Assembly (NCBI GenBank): GCA_030018745.1
Contig: JASEHB010000032.1
Location: 1-11,506 of the forward strand
Direction of reading: 5' to 3'
DNA: 11,506 bases
From: Desulfatibacillaceae bacterium
GTDB lineage: Bacteria > Desulfobacterota > Desulfobacteria > Desulfobacterales > Desulfatibacillaceae
The notes below the pieces were generated by a model. That model was given only the letters and a program-made list of their open reading frames with translations. It searched no databases and was not told the DNA's origin. The translations under genes and the position numbers were made by a program. The first letter of the stretch is position 1; the number at the start of each line of letters is the position of its first letter. Of this stretch, positions 5,901 through 11,506 are shown in pieces.

Positions 5901-6287
5901 ATGAAAAAAATTGGAATGCTGATTGCTTTACTTGGTATGGCCGTTCTTGTTTGCGGCGGTTGTGCGGCTGTGGTTGTGGGAGCCGGGGCAGGGGCCTTTG
6001 CCTATGTTGCCGGCGAGGTTCAGCGGGACTACCCTGCGCCTTATGCAAAGACCGTGGCCCGTGCAGAGCAGGTTATTGCCCAGCTTGAAATTGTGATAAC
6101 AGAAACTTCCCGCGGCGGTATGGAGACCCGTTTCGAGGGCCATAATCAGCAGGGCACACCTGTGAGAATCCGCGTTAGCACACTTGGCCCGGAAGTTACC
6201 AAGGTAGGTGTGCGGGTTGGCCATGTGGGCCTGTGGGATAGGGAGCGGGCCGAAGCCATCCACGGATATGTCGCCCAGCGCCTTTAG
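5901..6287 (+). CDS. DUF3568 family lipoprotein
   Basis: A 128-residue protein with a lipoprotein-type signal: MKK, a hydrophobic stretch, then GGC with Cys21 as the likely lipidated residue. The lipobox is imperfect, with Cys at -3. A glycine/alanine-rich segment (AAVVVGAGAGAFAYVAGE) follows, then a domain ending TRFEGHNQQGTPVRIRV...GPEVTKVGVRVG. This is the layout I associate with DUF3568 lipoproteins of deltaproteobacteria, whose role is unknown. Two adjacent ATGs exist. The second (5901) is chosen because AAGGA is then 7 bases away, against 4 for the ATG at 5898. It probably sits in the envelope facing the periplasm. Confidence 0.85.
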   Translation: MKKIGMLIALLGMAVLVCGGCAAVVVGAGAGAFAYVAGEVQRDYPAPYAKTVARAEQVIAQLEIVITETSRGGMETRFEGHNQQGTPVRIRVSTLGPEVTKVGVRVGHVGLWDRERAEAIHGYVAQRL

Positions 6288-6314
6288 CCGGGATTAGGGC
6301 CCTGGTGTTTTTTT
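6288..6314 (+). terminator. Terminator between the lipoprotein gene and tilS
   Basis: CCGGG (6288-6292) pairs with CCTGG (6301-6305), with one G:T pair and an eight-base loop. TG and a T7 run (6308-6314) follow. It begins right after the lipoprotein stop codon. It makes the in-frame TTG at 6313 an unlikely tilS start. Confidence 0.5.
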
Positions 6315-6360
6315 GGCCCACTTCCAAAAAAACGCATCCGGAAAAGGGCAATTTTGCGAC

Positions 6361-7812
6361 ATGGAGCCTGAACTTGTTGACAGGGCTGTTCTGAAAGTGC
6401 TCGCCCGCGTGCGCAAAGCCCTATTGCGCTCCGGCCTTCAAGGCCCTGACAAAGGCATCCTGTGCGCTGTTTCCGGCGGGGTGGATTCCGTTGCCCTGCT
6501 TCACGCCCTTTGCCTGTTGCGTAAAGACCCTGGCTTTTTTGTGGGGGCTGCCCATTTAAACCATTGCCTGCGTGGGGCAGAGGCAGACAAGGATGCTGAC
6601 TTTGTTAAAAACCTTTGCAGCAGCCTGGATTTGAAACTGCACATTGAAAAGACAGATGTGTTAAGAATCGCCCGCAGCCGTGGACTTGGAGTGGAGGAGG
6701 CCGGGCGCAATATCCGTTACGCCTTTCTTGAAAGGGTGCGCTCTGCATACGGCTACACGGTTATCGCCCTGGGCCACCACGGGGATGACAATGCCCAGAC
6801 AGTGCTTCTGAATTTGCTGCGGGGCGCTGGCCCCCAGGGGCTTTCGGGCATGGACGAGCAAAGTGGCAGCCTTTTTCGTCCCCTGCTGGGCCTTTACCGC
6901 AATGACATACTCGCCTTTGCCCAGGCTCTATCCCTGGAGTTTGTGGAGGATTCCTCCAACCAGGACATGGATTTTACCCGAAACCGGGTGCGGGATTTTC
7001 TGATTCCCCTTTTGGAAGAAAACTTCAATCCGTCCATAAAAAAAGGCTTAAACCGCCTTGCCTTCATTATGAGCCAGGAAAACAACTGGATGGAGCTTGA
7101 GGCAAAAAAGGCCTTTGAACAGTGCCTTATGGAGCAGGGACCGTCCTTTGCGTCCCTTTCCGCCCAAAGCCTTTCAAGCTTTCACCCCGCATTGGGCCGG
7201 AGGGTTTTGCGTGAGGCGGTGCGCCGGTTAAAGGGGGAGCTTTTACGCCTGGAATGGGGCCATGTGGATGATGCCCTCAAGCTGGCGCAGCCGTCAAAGC
7301 AGTCCGGCCAGGCCCATCTTCCCGGCGGTCTGGTGGCAACAAGGCGCGGCCAGAGGCTCTTTGTGGAGGCAAGAGAAAATCCGGCCTTTCGCAGTCATGT
7401 TCTGGTTAAGGAATCTGTGCAGCCTGTTAGTGTAACCCCAACACCGCCGGGCGCGGTCATCTTCTGTCCGGATGGCCCTGTTGTTGAGCTTGTTCCCCAA
7501 AAGGCCGGGGCAGACCCTCTGGCCTTTGCCATTGGCGCTCCATTTGCCGTGATGGATATGGATACGCTCTCCCTTCCCCTGGTTTTGCGGCCTGCTCAAA
7601 AGACCGACCGCATAAGACCGCTGGGCATGAAAGGCTCCAAAACGGTTTTTGGCTTCGTTGCAGACAGGCTAAAGGGAAAGATAAAACCCAAGACGGTTTG
7701 GATTATGGAATCGGGTGGTTGTGTGGCATGGGCTGTGGGTTTTGGCATTGACGGGCGATTTGGGGTCCGGGCCGATTCAGCCAACCTGCTTGTCTGCCGC
7801 CTTGTGAAATAA
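6361..7812 (+). CDS. tilS: tRNA(Ile)-lysidine synthetase TilS
   Basis: TilS attaches lysine to cytidine 34 of the CAU-anticodon tRNA-Ile, using ATP, so that it reads AUA rather than AUG. The 483-residue protein has the N-type ATP pyrophosphatase P-loop SGGVDS (38-43). The second motif is GHHGDDNAQT (138-147) where GHHADDQAET is usual. FTRNRVRDFLIP, the central substrate-binding region, and the C-terminal domain starting RIRPLGMKGSK (417-427) follow. The ATG at 6361 is preferred although its ribosome binding site (AAAGGG) is distant. The earlier in-frame TTG lies in the T run of the preceding terminator. tilS upstream of ftsH is a conserved order in many bacteria. Confidence 0.95.
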   Translation: MEPELVDRAVLKVLARVRKALLRSGLQGPDKGILCAVSGGVDSVALLHALCLLRKDPGFFVGAAHLNHCLRGAEADKDADFVKNLCSSLDLKLHIEKTDVLRIARSRGLGVEEAGRNIRYAFLERVRSAYGYTVIALGHHGDDNAQTVLLNLLRGAGPQGLSGMDEQSGSLFRPLLGLYRNDILAFAQALSLEFVEDSSNQDMDFTRNRVRDFLIPLLEENFNPSIKKGLNRLAFIMSQENNWMELEAKKAFEQCLMEQGPSFASLSAQSLSSFHPALGRRVLREAVRRLKGELLRLEWGHVDDALKLAQPSKQSGQAHLPGGLVATRRGQRLFVEARENPAFRSHVLVKESVQPVSVTPTPPGAVIFCPDGPVVELVPQKAGADPLAFAIGAPFAVMDMDTLSLPLVLRPAQKTDRIRPLGMKGSKTVFGFVADRLKGKIKPKTVWIMESGGCVAWAVGFGIDGRFGVRADSANLLVCRLVK

Positions 7813-7913
7813 GTTTTGTGGCCTTGCCTTTTTTTGCTCCATTTTGCGCTCCTGCCGGGCGGGCTGTTTTTTAAATTTCAACTTTTTCTTGCCTTGCCCC
7901 CCCTTTAGTTTAA

Positions 7914-7942
7914 TATAATAAAAAGATTGCACACAGGTGCAA
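7914..7942 (+). promoter_or_regulatory. Candidate ftsH promoter -10 and leader hairpin
   Basis: A perfect TATAAT (7914-7919) lies in the 239-base gap between tilS and ftsH. Its -35 is poor (TTGCCT at 7889 with a 19-base spacer). Just after it, TTGCAC (7927-7932) pairs perfectly with GTGCAA (7937-7942) over a four-base loop. Transcription from this -10 would put the hairpin at the very 5' end of an approximately 125-base leader. A second small hairpin, AGGGG/CCCCT (8010-8014 with 8024-8028), lies just before the ribosome binding site. Confidence 0.4.
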
Positions 7943-8051
7943 GGCTCTGCCTTTTGTTATTCCAAGTGGAAGGGCAAGGGTTTAGCGCAAAAAAATGTCG
8001 GGATAATCCAGGGGTATTGTAAGCCCCTAAATTGAATTGGAGGTTTATAAC

Positions 8052-10094
8052 TTGAATCCTTTTTTCAAAAATCTGACGCTGTGGCTGGTCATCTTCATGG
8101 TGATGGTCATGCTTTTTCAGCTTTTCAATAAAAATGCCGTGGCTGAAAGGGAGATAAGCTACTCTCAGTTTCTTGAACGGGCTCAAATAAACCGCGTCAC
8201 CTCGGTTGTAATCGAAGGCCAGAAAATAATGGGCCTGGAAAGCGATGGCCAGAGGTTCCGCACATTTGCGCCCAATGATCCCAACCTTGTTGAAAAGCTC
8301 GTTGACATGGGCGTCCAGATAGAAGCCAAGCCGCCTTCCGAATCCCTTTGGTTTGCCGCGCTCATAAACTGGCTGCCCATGATTGTGCTCATCGGCGTCT
8401 GGATTTTTTTCATGCGCCAGATGCAGTCCGGCGGCGGCAAGGCCCTTTCCTTTGGAAAAAGCCGGGCAAGGCTCATGACAGAGCAGGCCGGCCGCGTGAC
8501 CTTTGAGGATGTGGCAGGTGTGGATGAAGCAAAGGATGAGTTAAGCGAAGTAGTGGATTTTTTGAAGGACCCTAAAAAGTTCACCCGCCTTGGAGGCCGC
8601 ATTCCCAAGGGCGTGCTGCTCATGGGGCCTCCTGGGTCTGGCAAGACCCTGCTTGCCCGTGCCATTGCAGGGGAGGCCGGGGTGCCTTTTTTCTCCATAT
8701 CCGGCTCGGATTTTGTGGAGATGTTTGTAGGCGTCGGCGCAAGCCGTGTGCGCGATCTGTTTGTTCAGGGCAAGAAGAGCGCGCCATGCATAATTTTTAT
8801 TGATGAAATTGATGCTGTGGGCCGTCATCGCGGGGCAGGGCTTGGGGGCGGCCATGATGAGCGGGAGCAGACCCTGAACCAGCTTCTTGTGGAAATGGAC
8901 GGATTTGAATCCAACGAAGGCGTTATCCTGATATCCGCCACAAACCGCCCGGATGTGCTTGATCCTGCCTTGCTGCGCCCCGGACGATTCGACCGTCAGG
9001 TTGTGGTTCCCCTGCCCGATGTTGTGGGCCGGGAGAAAATTTTAAAGGTCCACATGAGAAAAAGCCCTGTTGATGATGAGGTTGATACAACAGCCCTTGC
9101 AAAGGGCACGCCGGGTTTTTCGGGTGCGGATCTTGAAAACCTTGTCAATGAGGCTGCCCTGCTTGCGGCCAAGAGGGGCAAGGAAAAGCTGGGCATGGAG
9201 GACTTTGAGGATGCCAAGGACAAGGTTTATATGGGCCTTGAGAGAAAATCCAAGGTCATAACCGAAGATGACCTCAAGGAAACCGCCTACCATGAGGCAG
9301 GCCATGCGCTTGTGGCCCGGCTGCTAAAGAACACGGACCCGGTTAACAAGGTTACAATAATACCGAGGGGCCGGGCTTTGGGTGTTACCTGGTTTTTGTC
9401 CGAGGAGCGCGACACCTTGAGCAGGGACCAGATTGAAAATACCCTTGCCATAAGCATGGGGGGCAGGGCCGCCGAGGTTCTGGTTTTCAACAAATATACC
9501 ACCGGCGCGGCCCAGGACATAAAGCAGGCCACAAACCTTGCCCAGCGCATGGTGCGGGAATGGGGAATGAGCGAAAAGCTTGGCCCCCTTTCCTATAACC
9601 AGGGAAGCGATGACCAGATATTTCTGGGCCGGGAAATAGGCCGACCCCGCGATTACTCCGAGGACACGGCCAGAAAAATTGATGCAGAGGTTCATGAAAT
9701 CGTGGCAGCCGCCTTTGAGCTTGCCACAAAGATACTCGATGAAAATCTGGACATTCTCCACGCCCTTGCCAAGCTGCTCCTTAACAAGGAAACAATAATG
9801 GGTGCAGAGCTTGACGAGATTATCGAGTCCTTGAGGCCTGGCATTGAGCTGCCAAAACCCAAGGAGCCGGTTATCCGCAAATGGAAGTTTGGAGAAAGGG
9901 AGAAAAAAACCAGGGAGCAGGCGGATAAAAAATGGCAGGAGGAAAAAGCCCGCCAGGAGATGAATGCCGACAGGGCTTCTGCAAAGGGTGAGAATGTACC
10001 CAAGGCAGAAAGCCGTGACAACAGCCGCACGGAAAAACAGGATGACCCGAATTTCCGTTCCGGCTCCAAACAGGATGATGCAGAGGACAGATAA
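8052..10094 (+). CDS. ftsH: ATP-dependent zinc metalloprotease FtsH
   Basis: FtsH is the membrane-anchored AAA+ protease that degrades misplaced membrane proteins and selected regulators. The 680-residue protein has membrane helices near 8-25 and 100-121 around a periplasmic segment. Next come Walker A GPPGSGKT (192-199), Walker B IIFIDEID (Asp251-Glu252), the second region of homology TNRPDVLDPALLRPGRFDRQ, zinc-binding HEAGH (414-418), and Asp489 in GAAQDIKQAT as the third ligand. From about residue 604 there is a long, highly charged Lys/Glu/Arg/Asp-rich tail. The start is the TTG at 8052. GGAGG at 8039-8043 sits 8 bases before it, and it gives the classic MNPFFKN beginning. The in-frame TTG at 8037 overlaps that ribosome binding site. 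folP follows after 5 bases. Confidence 0.97.
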   Translation: MNPFFKNLTLWLVIFMVMVMLFQLFNKNAVAEREISYSQFLERAQINRVTSVVIEGQKIMGLESDGQRFRTFAPNDPNLVEKLVDMGVQIEAKPPSESLWFAALINWLPMIVLIGVWIFFMRQMQSGGGKALSFGKSRARLMTEQAGRVTFEDVAGVDEAKDELSEVVDFLKDPKKFTRLGGRIPKGVLLMGPPGSGKTLLARAIAGEAGVPFFSISGSDFVEMFVGVGASRVRDLFVQGKKSAPCIIFIDEIDAVGRHRGAGLGGGHDEREQTLNQLLVEMDGFESNEGVILISATNRPDVLDPALLRPGRFDRQVVVPLPDVVGREKILKVHMRKSPVDDEVDTTALAKGTPGFSGADLENLVNEAALLAAKRGKEKLGMEDFEDAKDKVYMGLERKSKVITEDDLKETAYHEAGHALVARLLKNTDPVNKVTIIPRGRALGVTWFLSEERDTLSRDQIENTLAISMGGRAAEVLVFNKYTTGAAQDIKQATNLAQRMVREWGMSEKLGPLSYNQGSDDQIFLGREIGRPRDYSEDTARKIDAEVHEIVAAAFELATKILDENLDILHALAKLLLNKETIMGAELDEIIESLRPGIELPKPKEPVIRKWKFGEREKKTREQADKKWQEEKARQEMNADRASAKGENVPKAESRDNSRTEKQDDPNFRSGSKQDDAEDR

Positions 10095-10099
10095 CTGTT

Positions 10100-10972
10100 T
10101 TGAGAGACTTTCTTGTTGAAGCAGGCAAATTCCGCCTTGAATTGGGGGCTTGCCCCCTTGTTATGGGAATTGTCAATGTGACGCCGGATTCCTTTTCCGA
10201 TGGCGGGCAATTCTTTGATGCGGACAAGGCGGTTGCCCACGGCCTGGAGCTTGCGGAACAGGGCGCTGACATCCTTGATGTGGGGGGTGAGTCCACCCGG
10301 CCTTTTTCAGACCCTGTTTCCCAGCAGGAGGAGGAGCGCCGTGTTCTTCCGGTAATTGAGAGGTTAAGCAGGCTTGTAAATATTCCCATTTCCATAGACA
10401 CCCAGCGGGCATCCACAGCAAAAAGGGCACTTGAGGCCGGGGCATCAATAATAAACGATATCAGCGCACTGGGGGCAGACCCTGGCATGGCCGCCCTGGC
10501 CGCCAAAACCGGCGCGCCGGTTATACTTATGCATATGCTGGATAAGCCAAAGACCATGCAGGAAAACCCCAGGTACGCTGATGTTGTGGCTGATGTGCGC
10601 GACTTTCTGGCAAAGGCCATTGCGCGGAGCGTGGCAGCGGGAATAGGGCGCGAAAAAATCATCGTGGATCCTGGCATAGGCTTTGGCAAGACTGTTGAGC
10701 ACAACCTTTTGCTAATCAAAAATCTGGATGCACTTCACCAACTGGGCGTGCCGGTACTGCTTGGGCATTCAAGGAAATCCTTCATAAGAAAGACCCTTGC
10801 AAAGAAGGCCCTGCCCGATAGAGCGGCAGAAGATTATGCAGTTGAAATGGGAACCCAGGCGGTTACTGCCTTTGCTCTGATAAAGGGCGTGCATATTGTG
10901 AGGGTGCATGGAGTGGCCGCAGCCCGCGCTGTTGTGGATATGACTCTGTCCCTGCAGGCAGCAGGGGCCTGA
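10100..10972 (+). CDS. folP: Dihydropteroate synthase
   Basis: FolP condenses 6-hydroxymethyl-7,8-dihydropterin pyrophosphate with p-aminobenzoate to make dihydropteroate in folate synthesis; it is the sulfonamide target. The 290-residue TIM-barrel protein has NVTPDSFSDGG (26-36), DVGGESTRP (60-68), SIDTQ with Asp100, IINDISAL with Asn119-Asp120, DPGIGFGK (190-197), HSRKSFI (223-229, Lys226) and VRVHGV with Arg268 and His270. All expected active-site elements are present. The start is taken as the TTG at 10100, 5 bases after the ftsH stop, because the family needs a short strand before VMGIVNVT. GAGGA is about 12 bases upstream, so translation is probably coupled to ftsH. Confidence 0.96.
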   Translation: MRDFLVEAGKFRLELGACPLVMGIVNVTPDSFSDGGQFFDADKAVAHGLELAEQGADILDVGGESTRPFSDPVSQQEEERRVLPVIERLSRLVNIPISIDTQRASTAKRALEAGASIINDISALGADPGMAALAAKTGAPVILMHMLDKPKTMQENPRYADVVADVRDFLAKAIARSVAAGIGREKIIVDPGIGFGKTVEHNLLLIKNLDALHQLGVPVLLGHSRKSFIRKTLAKKALPDRAAEDYAVEMGTQAVTAFALIKGVHIVRVHGVAAARAVVDMTLSLQAAGA

Positions 10973-11018
10973 TTTTTAAGGCCCATAACCTTTGCGCTTT
11001 TAACGGAATTGTGTGTCC

Positions 11019-11506
11019 ATGCCCTTATTCCTGAAAAGGGATTATGCATCACAAAAGCAGCGGGTTGTGTGGGTGGTTCTGATTTTTTGCGCACTTGCCC
11101 TGGCCGGTTTTTTTGTCCTGTGGCAGCTTATGCGCCAGGAAACGGCTCGCGTGGTTTTGCCCATTGCCTGGCCAGCCGCACCCCAGGGCTGGTACTTGGC
11201 TCCAGAAGGCCCACAGAGCGTTGAACTCACACTTTCCGGCCCCAAATGGCTCACCCGCAAGGTCGCCAAAAATCCGCCTGTCTTCTTGCCCTCCCCCCTG
11301 CCCGAAAGGGCGGGACTTCACACCCAGGCCGTAACTGAAAAGGGCTTTACCCTGCCGCTTGCCCTCAAGGTTGAAGCTCTGCATCCAGGTTCAATTTCAG
11401 CCCAGCTCTTTGAGCGGGCGCAAAAGGATTTCTTTGTTATTGTGGAAACAGCAGGCCAGCCAATGGATGGCTATACCGTGACCCAGCTATGGGTGGATCC
11501 GGAGCG
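11019..11506 (+). CDS. YbbR-like domain membrane protein (N-terminal part, runs off the window)
   Basis: The reading frame from the ATG at 11019 is open to the window edge (162 codons). It encodes a short basic cytoplasmic start, one membrane helix (about residues 17-37) and then an exported region. That region contains VELTLSGPKWL, a LPLALKVEALHPGSISAQL segment and GYTVTQLWVDPE. The beta-strand pattern, with G-P, a 'P..i.a.l' stretch and the closing W-V-D-P, resembles YbbR repeats. Its place downstream of ftsH-folP supports this. YbbR proteins normally accompany and regulate the c-di-AMP cyclase CdaA and sit before glmM. The ribosome binding site is weak. The call is moderate because similarity was judged by eye and the gene is incomplete. 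Confidence 0.7.
   Translation, partial: MPLFLKRDYASQKQRVVWVVLIFCALALAGFFVLWQLMRQETARVVLPIAWPAAPQGWYLAPEGPQSVELTLSGPKWLTRKVAKNPPVFLPSPLPERAGLHTQAVTEKGFTLPLALKVEALHPGSISAQLFERAQKDFFVIVETAGQPMDGYTVTQLWVDPE

Noticed and set aside
7819..7876. Terminator after tilS
   Set aside because: Two T runs follow GGC/GCC-type stems of only three base pairs; too weak to list as a terminator.
7889..7919. Heat-shock (sigma32-type) promoter for ftsH
   Set aside because: Neither a CTTGAAA-like nor a CCCCAT-like element with proper spacing is present.
9871..10719. A 282-codon minus-strand frame
   Set aside because: It is antisense to the ftsH end and folP, Ser/Arg-rich, and has no domain; both overlapping plus-strand genes are certain.
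10965..10984. GGGCC/GGCCC hairpin over the folP stop codon
   Set aside because: Its T-rich part is in the loop and no T run follows, so it is not a terminator; a 5-bp stem may be chance.

Overview
This window looks like a stretch of chromosome from a sulfate-reducing-type deltaproteobacterium (Desulfobacterota, Desulfobacteraceae-like). The call rests on the tilS–ftsH–folP–ybbR gene order, the DUF3568 lipoprotein, the DnaA sequence style and moderate GC content with AT-rich intergenic regions. It is inferred from protein features and gene order, not from a database search. I see no insertion sequence, phage gene, CRISPR array, tRNA or rRNA.

Left part (1-3300): dnaA lies on the minus strand and runs off the left edge, missing only its last few codons. 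It diverges from pdxA (vitamin B6 biosynthesis) across an 849-base gene-free region. That region holds an extremely AT-rich block with a 10-bp inverted repeat, a tandem pyrimidine decamer and several hairpins. One of these folds on paper as a compact three-way junction followed by a T run, facing dnaA. The region is a reasonable candidate for the replication origin, although I find no consensus DnaA box. The DnaA helix that reads the box is itself non-canonical.

Middle part (3298-5704, minus strand): a four-Cys protein of unknown function ends at a strong terminator. Next come algH/yqgE and truA (tRNA pseudouridine synthase), 24 bases apart and probably one operon from a TTGACA promoter. A small DMT/DUF486 membrane protein follows after two terminator-like hairpins.

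Right part (5814-11506, plus strand): a DUF3568 lipoprotein with its own sigma70-type promoter, then tilS (tRNA-Ile lysidine synthetase), ftsH (membrane AAA+ protease, TTG start), folP (dihydropteroate synthase, 5 bases after ftsH, TTG start) and the beginning of a YbbR-domain membrane protein. In related bacteria cdaA, the diadenylate cyclase gene, usually sits between folP and ybbR. Here only 46 bases separate them.

Overall this is a housekeeping region. The points most worth a second look are the divergent DnaA with its neighbouring structured, AT-rich putative origin, the missing cdaA, and the unrecognised four-Cys small protein.
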